Shown: piece by piece, positions 8,728 through 16,058 of the stretch | Layout of the letters: each line of letters starts with the position of its first letter | Numbering within the stretch: the first letter of the stretch is position 1 | Assembly: GCA_001303585.1 (NCBI GenBank) | Contig: LJTT01000021.1 | Span: forward strand, 1-45,222 | Reading direction: 5' to 3' | Source of the DNA: Betaproteobacteria bacterium SG8_41 | GTDB taxonomy: Bacteria > Pseudomonadota > Gammaproteobacteria > Burkholderiales > SG8-41 | Length of the DNA stretch: 45,222 bases | Position numbers and translations under genes: made by a program | Notes under the pieces: model-generated | Databases searched by the model: none | Told to the model about the DNA's origin: nothing | Seen by the model: the letters and a program-made list of their open reading frames with translations, nothing else

Positions 8728-8762
8728 CGCCTCCCTCCATTTTGGAGCGAAGGGAGAGAGCG

Positions 8763-9752
8763 ATGAAAAAAATGACATTGTTGCGATTGATTCTCGGGGC
8801 GGTTCTCGGCGGCACGTTTGCGCTGGCGCAGGCGGCTGCCTTTCCCGACAAGAACATCCTGATGGTAGTGGCGGGAAGCCCCGGCGGCGGACTCGACACC
8901 GTGGGGCGCGCGATAGACAACGCTGTTCAGGACAGCCAGTTGATTCCTACCGGATTCGTGCTTCGGAACATGGGCGGGGCGGGCGGAAATCTGGCGAAGA
9001 GCTATGTTCATCAACGCAAAGGCGATCCTTACACGGTCTACATTGAATCGAACCGGATCTACGTGAACCGGATCGTGGGCACCACCAAGCTCAGCCACAG
9101 GGACGTCACACCCGTCGCGCGGCTCATTACCGAATATCTGGTCTGGGCGGTGCGCGCGGATTCTCCCTACAAGTCGGCCAAGGAGGTTCTGGACAAACTC
9201 AAGGCCAATCCGGGCTCGCTGGTGTTCGGCGTCGGGACGATCCCCAGCAACGATCAGATGAACATCCTGCGCCCTGCGCTGGCCTATGGCGCCGACCCCA
9301 GGAAGATCAAGGTCGTGCCATTCAAGAGTGGCGGTGACCTCATGATCCAGCTGTTGGGTGGGCACGTGCCGATCATTTCCACGGGACTGTCCGAGGCAAT
9401 CGAGCAGGTCAAGGCCGGCAAGGCTAGGCTGCTGGCAATTTCGGCGCCGCAGCCGGTTCCCGGTGACGCGGCCAATGTTCCGACCTGGCGCTCGATGGGC
9501 GTCGACGTGAGCATCCTTCACTGGCGTGGCATGTTTGCGCCGCCGGGTGTCCCTGGACAGACGGTCGAATATTGGGATCAGACCCTCGCGAAAATGGTGA
9601 AAACCAATGCCTGGAAGAAGGCACTGAACCGCTTCGGCTGGCACGACGCCTATGCGGACTCGGCACGGTTCCGCAAAGAGCTTGGCGAGGAGGAAAAAGC
9701 CTATGCCCAGTTGCTCACGCAACTCGGCATGGCCAAGGGTTTGAAGAAGTGA
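8763..9752 (+). CDS. Bug/TctC-family periplasmic binding protein (divergent member)
   Basis: 329 residues from the ATG at 8763, which follows GGGAG at good spacing. A signal peptide is cleaved near residue 26 (AQAAA). The ligand loop reads VVAGSPGGGLD instead of the usual PFSPGGGTD. The central region (PFKSGGDLMIQLLGGHVPI) and C-terminal HWRGMFAPPGVPG are clearly of the family. It is transcribed away from the sulfatase operon and shares its short control region, so it may be the receptor for that pathway or respond to the same signal. The stop at 9752 is followed within about 10 bp by a repeat element. Confidence 0.9.
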   Translation: MKKMTLLRLILGAVLGGTFALAQAAAFPDKNILMVVAGSPGGGLDTVGRAIDNAVQDSQLIPTGFVLRNMGGAGGNLAKSYVHQRKGDPYTVYIESNRIYVNRIVGTTKLSHRDVTPVARLITEYLVWAVRADSPYKSAKEVLDKLKANPGSLVFGVGTIPSNDQMNILRPALAYGADPRKIKVVPFKSGGDLMIQLLGGHVPIISTGLSEAIEQVKAGKARLLAISAPQPVPGDAANVPTWRSMGVDVSILHWRGMFAPPGVPGQTVEYWDQTLAKMVKTNAWKKALNRFGWHDAYADSARFRKELGEEEKAYAQLLTQLGMAKGLKK

Positions 9753-9759
9753 AGAAATG

Positions 9760-9874
9760 AAGAGGTGATGACGATTGGTGATGACTGCGGGTGACGATCA
9801 ATGGTGATGAGTAGCCGTTGCGATATTCGTCGCTAGTGTTTCATCACCATCTCATCACCATTTTTCATCACTCC
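9760..9874. repeat. Inverted-arm tandem repeat element, 13-bp unit
   Basis: The left arm has GGTGATG or GGTGACG at 9764, 9777, 9790 and 9803, an exact 13-bp spacing. The right arm has the complement, TCATCACC, at 9841 and 9852 and TCATCACT at 9865. The centre (9811-9840) contains ATTCGTCGC. It fills the gap between the converging Bug gene and tRNA-Sec. Confidence 0.7.
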
Positions 9875-9886
9875 TGCTGCAATGAG

Positions 9887-9981
9887 TGGCGGAAGAGAGT
9901 GGGAGTCGAACCCACGAAGGACCGCCAGCGGCCCCTACCGGGTTTGAAGTCCGGCCGCCCCACCGGGGGCGATTCCCTTCC
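9887..9981 (-). tRNA. selC: tRNA-Sec (UCA anticodon), selenocysteine tRNA
   Basis: The minus strand folds as a 95-nt tRNA-Sec. It has an 8-bp acceptor stem (GGAAGGGA with TCTCTTCC), a 6-bp D stem (CGCCCC/GGGGCG) with a 4-nt CGGT loop, and anticodon loop CTTCAAA (UCA at 9947-9945). A long variable arm (GGGCCG-CTGG-CGGTCC) and a 5-bp T stem GTGGG/CCCAC follow, then discriminator G and an encoded CCA. The 8+5 acceptor/T geometry, long D stem and UCA anticodon are diagnostic of bacterial tRNA-Sec and match the E. coli layout. One oddity is that the last anticodon-stem pair is A-C (CCGGA with CCCGG). The tRNA is serylated by SerRS, converted by SelA and delivered to UGA by SelB, both encoded just beyond. 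Confidence 0.97.
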
Positions 9982-10006
9982 GTTGCATGCGCTTTCGGCG
10001 AACGTG

Positions 10007-10083
10007 CATCGTAATTCGAAAATCGTGAATCGTAAATCGTGAATCGAAAATCGAGAATCGAGAATCGAGAATCGAGAATCGTG
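10007..10083. repeat. Heptamer array AATCGNN, 11 units
   Basis: Eleven consecutive 7-mers from 10007, nine of them starting AATCG: AATCGTG, AATCGTA, AATCGTG, AATCGAA, four of AATCGAG, AATCGTG. It lies between tRNA-Sec and the thioredoxin-reductase-like gene. No inverted second arm is obvious, so this is a one-armed version of the element seen elsewhere. Confidence 0.85.
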
Positions 10084-10144
10084 AGGCACGGGCTCTTCTG
10101 AGCACGTTTGCGAGCAAGTTCCCTTCGCCATTTGGCGTTTTTGA

Positions 10145-10172
10145 CCGGCGTCTGTCGGCGTTCATCGGCGGC
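10145..10172. repeat. TCGGCGTTCATCGGCGG-type repeat
   Basis: Contains GGCGTCTGTC, GGCGTTCATC and GGCGGCT in 10-bp register. This is a diverged relative of the ATCTGCGTTT decamer repeat (TCnGCGTTnATCnGCGG pattern). It lies 13 bp beyond the stop of the thioredoxin-reductase-like gene. Confidence 0.5.
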
Positions 10173-10184
10173 TGGAATTCGGTT

Positions 10185-11099
10185 CTACTTGAGCCGGGTG
10201 AGCGCGCTGGCGACGGCAGTCTCGGCTTCCTTGACCGCGTCGGTCAGCAGTCCCGAGTAGCCGGCCCGCACCGCGCCGGCAGCCCACACGCCGTCAAGCG
10301 CGGTTTTCAGGGACCCGTCGGTAAGGACGGCACCGTTGGCGTCGCGCGCGATCGCGGCCGGGAGGTACTCGCTGTTGGGCGCGAGCCCAATGTACGCGAA
10401 AAAACCGGCGCACGGAATCTCCGAGCGCGTGCCGTCCGCCGCGTTACGAACGCGGACTTTCTCGACGCACTGTCCGCCGGTGATCTCCTCGGCGACCGTA
10501 TTCCATTGCACGGCAATGCGATCGCTCGCGTTCACCCGGTCCACGAAGTGACGGCGAGCGCGGAAACCCGGGCCACGGTGCAGGAGATGCACCTTGCGGC
10601 AGAAGCGGGCCAGCACCAGCGCCTCCTGCAGCGCCGAATCCCCGCCGCCAACCACCACGACCTCCTCGTCCTTGAACATCGGGCCGTCGCAGTCGGCGCA
10701 TTGCGACACCCCGCGGTGGTCGAACTCGGCCTCGCCCGGAATACCAAGCCGCTTCAACCGCGCGCCGGAGGCGACGATGACTGCGCGGGCCAGGTGCGTC
10801 GTGCCCTCGGTGCGCACTTGTAGCAAGGCGCCGTCTGCGGCGATGCCCACCACCCGCTCGTTGATGCTCTGCACGCCTGCCTCGGCGTTCTCCTGCATCA
10901 GAGTGGACGCGAGCTCGACGCCCGATGCGTGCTCGGTTGCCGGCGAGCCCTCGAGCTCGTTGATATTGATCACCAGTCCGCCGAAGAGCTCCGCTTCGCA
11001 GGATGCGACGCTACGGCCTTGACGCGCCGCGCGGCATGCCGCGGTGAGTCCGGTGATGCCTTCTCCGATCACGACGACGTCGTACGTCTTATCAGTCAT
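10185..11099 (-). CDS. Thioredoxin-reductase-like FAD/NAD(P)-dependent disulfide oxidoreductase
   Basis: 304 residues with the thioredoxin reductase layout: FAD motif GEGITG near residue 12, redox-active Cys134-Ala-Asp-Cys137 (in SQCADCDGP), the NAD(P)-binding VVVGGGDSALQEALVLA, and a C-terminal FAD-contact region ending GVWAAGAVRAGYSGLLTDAV. The first glycine motif lacks the usual GPAG, and the NADPH site reads HRGPGFRARR instead of the more common HRRxxFRA, so it is not a textbook TrxB. It lies between selB and tRNA-Sec, all on the minus strand. It could supply electrons to a Sec-containing redox protein such as the glutaredoxin-like product at 16055-16825. That partnership is inference from position only. 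Confidence 0.88.
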   Translation of the reverse strand: MTDKTYDVVVIGEGITGLTAACRAARQGRSVASCEAELFGGLVININELEGSPATEHASGVELASTLMQENAEAGVQSINERVVGIAADGALLQVRTEGTTHLARAVIVASGARLKRLGIPGEAEFDHRGVSQCADCDGPMFKDEEVVVVGGGDSALQEALVLARFCRKVHLLHRGPGFRARRHFVDRVNASDRIAVQWNTVAEEITGGQCVEKVRVRNAADGTRSEIPCAGFFAYIGLAPNSEYLPAAIARDANGAVLTDGSLKTALDGVWAAGAVRAGYSGLLTDAVKEAETAVASALTRLK

Positions 11100-11110
11100 T
11101 GCCCTGCCAT

Positions 11111-11225
11111 CTCAAATGAGTAACTGGTGGCGAGAAATGGTGATGAGAGTTGGTGACGTGTACTGGTGATGTAGCGCATTTTCGACCGTGCTTGTCACCA
11201 CATTTGACCGCCAACATTCATCGCT
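11111..11225. repeat. Degenerate inverted-arm repeat element (GGTGATG type)
   Basis: The left arm has GGTG-containing units near 11126, 11139, 11151 and 11164. The right arm has CACC/ACCG complements (TGTCACC near 11194, CATTTGACC after it). The centre includes TTTTCGACCG. Much diverged. It fills the region upstream of the thioredoxin-reductase-like gene. Confidence 0.5.
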
Positions 11226-11274
11226 ATTTTCGTATCAAAAGTGCATCAGCGTGTATTGGCTGCTGCCTAACGGT

Positions 11275-11309
11275 GTTCTGGGTTCAAAGTTCCGGGTTGC
11301 GCGTTCCAA
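11275..11309. repeat. Heptamer array GTTCNNN, 5 units
   Basis: GTTCTGG, GTTCAAA, GTTCCGG, GTTGCGC, GTTCCAA in unbroken 7-bp register, directly abutting the decamer array that follows. It is the same unit family as the left arms at 16.9, 28.5, 29.5 and 31.0 kb. Confidence 0.7.
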
Positions 11310-11349
11310 ATCTGCGTTTATCTGCGTTTATCTGCGTTTGTCTGCGGTT
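11310..11349. repeat. Decamer array ATCTGCGTTT, 4 units, overlapping the selB 3' end
   Basis: ATCTGCGTTT three times (11310, 11320, 11330) plus GTCTGCGGTT. The selB stop (TAA at 11330-11328) lies inside it, so the last SelB residues (about TADKRR) are translated repeat. Such TCTGCG repeats occur between genes in many bacterial genomes (general knowledge). Translated, they give peptides of the NADKRR type. Confidence 0.85.
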
Positions 11350-13304
11350 GGATTGCTTTGGCTCTTTGCCGGCAGTTTGAGCGGCTCGGCGGGACCCAGG
11401 ACCGCAGCGTAATCCTTGCGCATCTTGCGCGCGTCGCCCACGCGCTGCGTGATGGCAAGCGTGTCGAGAAACTCCAGGATTTCGATCGCAAGGCCGCGCC
11501 CAACGCCGGTTGCGTCGCGATACTGCGCGGCCGTGAAAGTGCCGCCGGCGCTTTTCTGCGCGAGGGCCTGCGCGGTCGCGGCAAGCGAGGCGACAGTGCT
11601 TCGCAGGTAGAAACGGTCGGGTTTGAGGCGCATGATCTCGCCCGTCCGGCTCTTGCGGTGGAGGAAGTCCTTGAGCGCTGTTTCCTTCAGCTTGAGCTTG
11701 AGCGCCAGTTCGGGGATCGGCGGCGCGTTCGCCCCGCCGGCCTGCAACGCCGGCTGCAATGCCTGCCACATCCTTTCGTCCTCGGGATTCGCGGTGGCGT
11801 CGTGCCCGGGCAGGCGGGCGACAGTCCCGTTGATCTGGAGCTGGCGCTCGTCGGCCAGCCCCCGCGCTATCGCCTGAAAGACCTCCAGCGGGAGCTTGGG
11901 CGCGAGCTCGGCTCGCAGCGCAGAGAGCTCCATGCCAACTGCCTGTGGCTGGGTGCGGTGAAACTCGCGCACGCGGGCGGGTATTCGCGCGCGCAGCTCG
12001 TCGCGCAGCTTGGTCGGGACGCCGATGCGGGCCTCCTTGCCGAGCGCCACGATGCCGGCGTCGGCATAGATCTGTGCCGCACGCTCCGGCTTGAGGTTGA
12101 ACGCGCGCTCGAAGCGCGCCAGGTCCACGCCTTGCGGCTGGCTCTTCAGCAGCTCCGCGAGCACGGTCTCTGCCGGGCCCGCGTCAAGGGCGGCCAGCTC
12201 GGCATTGCGCGCCGCGGCCGAGCGGCGCCCGGCGCGCACGAACGGATCGATGATCACGCCGCCGCCAAGGGTGCGGCGAGCGGATTGATCGCGCAGGATG
12301 AATCGATCGCCGTGGAGCGCGCCGACGGATTTGTCGAGCACGAGCTGCGCGAGGCCCGTCGTTCCCGGGGCGATGGTGCCGCCTCCCGGAATCGCAATTC
12401 GAGCCGTCACGTCGGCGGTCGCGAGGTGCACATGCAGCGGCGTCCAGTGCTCGAGCGGGTGCGTCTCGGCTGCAAGCACAGTGACGCGGGCGTCAAACCG
12501 CTGCGTGGGTGAGTGAATCGCTTCGTGCAGGACCCAGTCGCCTCGCGCAACCGTCTCGAGGTCGGCCCCGGTCAGGTTGAGCGCACAGCGCTGTCCGGCC
12601 TGGGCGCGCTCGGCCGCGGCGCCCCGGATCTGAATGCTGCGGACGCGCACCGGCGTTCCCCTGGGCGAGATGACGAACCGGTCGCCCGGAGCGGCAGTCC
12701 CGTTGAAGACCGTGCCGGTAACAACTGTCCCGCTGCCTGCGACGATGAACGCCCGGTCGATCGCCAGTCTGAAGTGCTGTCCCTCCGCCGAGCGTGCAGA
12801 CTGCGCATCGGCTGCGGCGACAAGCGCCCGGCGCAGGTCTTCGACGCCGGTGCCGCTGACGGCCGAAACGGCCATCACGGGTGCGCGATCGAGGCGGGTG
12901 CCGGCCAGCAGCGCCTTGACGTCCGCGGCGACCTGAGCGACGCGCTCCGGCGCAACGCGGTCCACTTTGGTGACCGCCGCGATTCCGTGGCGGATGTCGA
13001 GAAGGTCGAGGATATTGAGGTGCTCGACGGTCTGCGGCATGACGCCGTCGTCGGCGGCGACGACAAGCAGCGCGAAGTCGATGCCGCACACGCCTGCCAG
13101 CATGTTGCGGATGAAGCGCTCGTGCCCGGGGACGTCCACGAATCCCACCACGTTGCCGCTCGGGAGCGGCCAGTAGGCGAAGCCCAGGTCAATGGAGATG
13201 CCGCGCGCCTTTTCCTCGGGCAGGCGATCGGTGTCCACGCCCGTTAGCGTCCGGACGAGCAGGGTCTTGCCGTGGTCGATGTGTCCCGCGGTTGCGACGA
13301 TCAT
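11328..13304 (-). CDS. selB: Selenocysteine-specific elongation factor SelB
   Basis: 658 residues. The N-terminal GTPase domain has GHIDHGKT (residues 7-14), DVPGHERFI and TKVD. EF-Tu-like beta-barrels follow ([14 protein letters not shown]). A long C-terminal half made of winged-helix repeats binds the SECIS hairpin. SelB carries Sec-tRNA-Sec to in-frame UGA codons. A longer reading frame exists, but its first 24 codons are repeat sequence, so ATG 13304 ([14 protein letters not shown]) is chosen. It lies 64 bp after selA in the same direction, with a heptamer element in the gap. The C-terminal few residues are encoded by the ATCTGCGTTT repeat. Confidence 0.97.
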   Translation of the reverse strand: MIVATAGHIDHGKTLLVRTLTGVDTDRLPEEKARGISIDLGFAYWPLPSGNVVGFVDVPGHERFIRNMLAGVCGIDFALLVVAADDGVMPQTVEHLNILDLLDIRHGIAAVTKVDRVAPERVAQVAADVKALLAGTRLDRAPVMAVSAVSGTGVEDLRRALVAAADAQSARSAEGQHFRLAIDRAFIVAGSGTVVTGTVFNGTAAPGDRFVISPRGTPVRVRSIQIRGAAAERAQAGQRCALNLTGADLETVARGDWVLHEAIHSPTQRFDARVTVLAAETHPLEHWTPLHVHLATADVTARIAIPGGGTIAPGTTGLAQLVLDKSVGALHGDRFILRDQSARRTLGGGVIIDPFVRAGRRSAAARNAELAALDAGPAETVLAELLKSQPQGVDLARFERAFNLKPERAAQIYADAGIVALGKEARIGVPTKLRDELRARIPARVREFHRTQPQAVGMELSALRAELAPKLPLEVFQAIARGLADERQLQINGTVARLPGHDATANPEDERMWQALQPALQAGGANAPPIPELALKLKLKETALKDFLHRKSRTGEIMRLKPDRFYLRSTVASLAATAQALAQKSAGGTFTAAQYRDATGVGRGLAIEILEFLDTLAITQRVGDARKMRKDYAAVLGPAEPLKLPAKSQSNPTADKRR

Positions 13305-13315
13305 GTTCGAGCTGC

Positions 13316-13383
13316 GTGAATGGTGAGTGGTGAATGGTGAATGGATGTAACCCGGCCCTTTCCATTCACTATTCACTATTCAC
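13316..13383. repeat. Inverted-arm heptamer element GTGAATG / CTATTCA in the selA-selB gap
   Basis: Left arm: GTGAATG, GTGAGTG, GTGAATG, GTGAATG in 7-bp register (13316-13343). Right arm: CCATTCA, CTATTCA, CTATTCA (13362-13382). The 18-nt centre is short. The selA TAG stop (13371-13369) and its last codons (VNSE) are inside the right arm. Confidence 0.85.
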
Positions 13384-14805
13384 GCCTTTGGCCTCCAGGT
13401 CCAGATGCTTCAGTTGCTCCACGAACTCCTGTTCATGCTCCAAACAGCGGAGATCCATGATGAAGGTGCCCTCGCGCACGCGCCCGATCACGGGAACGGG
13501 CAGGGCGCGAAACGCCGCCGCGATCTCCGCCGCCGCGGCACTGCGCCGCTTCCCCGGCACGCTCACCGCGATGCCGCAGCTCGCGATGAGGTCCACAGGC
13601 AACGAACCGCTGCCGATCTGGCTTTTCAGCTCGACAATCGCAGTGTCGGCCGCATCCCCGAGCGCCGCCTGCACGGCCGGCAGCAGCCGTCGCGCCTGCG
13701 ACTCGATGTCGGGCAGCGGCCGGGTCAGCGAACGCAGCGTCGGCAACGAATTGCGCAGCCGCTGCGGATCCGAATAGAGCTTGAGAACGGCCTCGAGGGC
13801 GGCCAGGGTCATCTTGTCGACGCGGAGCGCGCGTTTCATCGGATTTCTGCGCATGCGCTCGATCAGCTCCGCGCGGCCCGCGATGAGGCCCGCCTGCGGG
13901 CCACCGAGCAGCTTGTCGCCGCTGAAGGTGACGACGTCGGCGCCGGCTTCGAGCGCATCGCGCGGCGTGGGCTCATGCGGCAGGCCGTATTCCTCGAGAT
14001 CGACCAGCATGCCGCTGCCGAGATCCACGATGAAGGGCAGGCCGTGTTTGTGCGCCAGCGCCGCAAGATCGGGCTCGGCGACCGCCGCGGTGAAGCCCTG
14101 GATGGCGTAATTGCTGGTGTGCACCTTCATGAGCGCGGCAGTGCGAGGTGAAATGGCGCTGGCGTAGTCCCTGAGATGGGTGCGATTGGTCGTGCCGATC
14201 TCGCGCAGCCTGCAACCGGCCCGGGCCATGATGTCCGGAATTCGGAATGCGCCGCCGATCTCGATCAACTCGCCGCGCGAGACCGGCACTTCCTTCCTCG
14301 GGGCGAGCGTATTGAGCGCGAGGTAGACCGCGGCGGCGTTGTTGTTGACCACGAGCGCGGCCTCCGCGCCCGTGAGTTTCGTGAGCCAGCGCTCGATATG
14401 CCGGTCCCGCTCCCCGCGATCGCCGCCGCCAAGATCGAACTCGAGATTCACGGGCCGCGTCATCGCACGCGCGACCGCGTCGGCAGCCTCCTGCGGCATG
14501 AGCGCGCGCCCGAGATTGGTGTGAAGCACTGTGCCGGTCAGATTGAACACCGGCCGCAGCGATGGGCGCGTCTCTTGCGCGAGCCGCGCGGCGCAGGCCC
14601 GCACGAACAAAGCTTCGTCGAAGTGAGAGCTGTCGTGGGCGTTGCTGCGGGAGAGCGCCGCGCGCAGGGCCGTGATCTCGGCGCGTGCGGCTTCGGTTAC
14701 CAGAGGGCGGCCGTAGCGCGAGACGAGGCTGCCGATTGCGTCGAGCCTTAGCAGCCGGTCAAGAGAGGGGATCGCGCGACGCGCGGACGGTCCGCGGTTC
14801 AGCAT
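13369..14805 (-). CDS. selA: L-seryl-tRNA(Sec) selenium transferase SelA
   Basis: 478 residues, the usual SelA length. It is a PLP enzyme that converts Ser-tRNA-Sec to Sec-tRNA-Sec using selenophosphate. Visible features are the N-terminal domain (SLDRLLRLDAIGSLVSRYGR), NLTGTVLHTNLGRALM around residue 88, VVNNNAAAVYLALNTLA, IVDLGSGMLVDL, and the PLP lysine in FSGDKLLGGPQAG (Lys298). It is the first gene of a minus-strand order selA-selB-(thioredoxin-reductase-like)-selC. The last residues are translated heptamer repeat, so the conserved SelA C-terminus has been slightly altered. selD is not in the window. Confidence 0.97.
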   Translation of the reverse strand: MLNRGPSARRAIPSLDRLLRLDAIGSLVSRYGRPLVTEAARAEITALRAALSRSNAHDSSHFDEALFVRACAARLAQETRPSLRPVFNLTGTVLHTNLGRALMPQEAADAVARAMTRPVNLEFDLGGGDRGERDRHIERWLTKLTGAEAALVVNNNAAAVYLALNTLAPRKEVPVSRGELIEIGGAFRIPDIMARAGCRLREIGTTNRTHLRDYASAISPRTAALMKVHTSNYAIQGFTAAVAEPDLAALAHKHGLPFIVDLGSGMLVDLEEYGLPHEPTPRDALEAGADVVTFSGDKLLGGPQAGLIAGRAELIERMRRNPMKRALRVDKMTLAALEAVLKLYSDPQRLRNSLPTLRSLTRPLPDIESQARRLLPAVQAALGDAADTAIVELKSQIGSGSLPVDLIASCGIAVSVPGKRRSAAAAEIAAAFRALPVPVIGRVREGTFIMDLRCLEHEQEFVEQLKHLDLEAKGVNSE

Positions 14806-14913
14806 GGCGGACAGGCGCGGAGCGTCGGGTAAGGGAAAGTCACCGCGATCATGGTGTCTGCGGGAGCGGCGTAGTGAAGCGGGCCTCGCAGTTTAGCCCA
14901 ACTTCGGGCCGTG

Positions 14914-14922
14914 TGCTATTCT
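14914..14922 (+). promoter_or_regulatory. Extended -10 promoter candidate for the Bug gene at 14987
   Basis: TGC directly followed by TATTCT (14917-14922), 65 bp before the ATG. A poor -35 (TTTAGC near 14892) is compatible with extended -10 use. By eye only. Confidence 0.35.
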
Positions 14923-14986
14923 CGCCTCGACCCCACGCATTCCCGCGTGCGCCCGCCGGGCGCAGGCATCCAGGGAGGAAAAAAAG

Positions 14987-15976
14987 ATGAGGGCCATGAC
15001 GACAGGGGCACTGGGCCTGGCCGCTCTGCTGGCCTGTGCCGGTGCCCACGCGCAGGAAGCCGGGCCGTTGCGGAGCTATCCGGCGAAGCCGATTCGCTTC
15101 ATCTGCCCTTATAACCCCGGTGGCGCGGGCGACATCTTCAGCCGCACCATCGCCCGCAAGCTGACCGAGTTCTTGGGGCGCAGCGTCGTGGTCGACAATC
15201 GCGCCGGTGCGAACGGCGGAATCGGCACGGCGCTTGCGGCAAAAGCGATGCCCGACGGCTATACGCTGCTGATGGGCAACAGCGGCCCGTTGACGGTCAA
15301 TCCCAACCTTTACCGCGGTGTCCCGTACGATCCGGTGCGGGACTTTCAGCCAGTGACCCAGGGCACGGTCTATTGGTACGTGCTGGTCGCGCTTTCTGCT
15401 GCGCCGTTCAAGTCTCTCGACGATCTGGTCGCCGCGCTCAAATCAAAGCAGGGCACCCTCACGTATGGCTCGACCGGAATCGGCGGCGGCAATCATCTTG
15501 CGGCTGAGCTGTTCAATCTCATGACCGGGGGCAAGGCGATACACGTGCCGTACACGGGCAGCGCTGTGGCGCTGGCATCGCTGCTCGGCGGGCAGACGAA
15601 TTACATGTTCGACACGGTGGTAACGGCGGTGCCGCACATCAGGGCGGGGCGGCTGCGGGCGTTCGCCGTGACGGCGACGAAGCGCTCGCGGGCTCTTCCC
15701 GACGTTCCCACTCTGGACCAGCTGGGCCTGAAAGGCTACGACATCACGCAATGGCAGGCAGTGGTCGCGCCGGCGGGAACGCCGCGGCCGATCGTCGATG
15801 CGCTCCACCGCGCCGTCGTGCGAGCGCTCCGGTCGCCCGACGTGATCGAGCGCATCGGCCCGCGCGCGGGAAACGAGCTCGTCGGCAACACGCCGGACGA
15901 GTTCTCGCGGGTGATCAAGAACGATCTCGCCAAGTACGCGAAGATCATCAAGGCGGCGGGCATTGTGGTGCCGTAA
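14987..15976 (+). CDS. Bug/TctC-family periplasmic binding protein
   Basis: 329 residues. The signal peptide is cleaved near residue 22 (AGAHA). The ligand loop PYNPGGAGD is a variant of PFSPGGGTD. VVVDNRAGANGG and HVPYTGS follow at normal spacing. The ATG at 14987 is preceded by GGGAGG at an 8-nt distance, an unusually good ribosome-binding site for this window. It is divergent from selA and converges on the Sec-glutaredoxin gene, with no transporter membrane genes. The relation to selenium metabolism is probably only positional. Confidence 0.93.
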   Translation: MRAMTTGALGLAALLACAGAHAQEAGPLRSYPAKPIRFICPYNPGGAGDIFSRTIARKLTEFLGRSVVVDNRAGANGGIGTALAAKAMPDGYTLLMGNSGPLTVNPNLYRGVPYDPVRDFQPVTQGTVYWYVLVALSAAPFKSLDDLVAALKSKQGTLTYGSTGIGGGNHLAAELFNLMTGGKAIHVPYTGSAVALASLLGGQTNYMFDTVVTAVPHIRAGRLRAFAVTATKRSRALPDVPTLDQLGLKGYDITQWQAVVAPAGTPRPIVDALHRAVVRALRSPDVIERIGPRAGNELVGNTPDEFSRVIKNDLAKYAKIIKAAGIVVP

Positions 15977-16058
15977 CCAGGTGACCAAGAGACTAGGTGA
16001 GAACGTGTGACCCGGTGACCGACTGCCTGGTCACATAGTTACCCGGTCAATTCGTCAC
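15975..16058. repeat. Inverted-arm element GTGACC / GGTCAC between convergent genes
   Basis: It begins at the TAA of the Bug gene and ends at the TGA of the Sec-glutaredoxin gene. The left side has GTGACCA, GTGACCC and GGTGACC. The right side has GGTCACA, ACCCGGTCA and CGTCACTC. Units are diverged but the 7-bp register is mostly kept. Confidence 0.6.

Noticed and set aside
8742..8762. Earlier ATG (8742) for the Bug gene
   Set aside because: It would place the Shine-Dalgarno inside the coding region and put a charged segment before the signal peptide.
9818..10042. Small plus-strand and minus-strand ORFs across 9818-10165
   Set aside because: They run through tRNA-Sec and the AATCG repeat; the translations are repeat peptides, not proteins.
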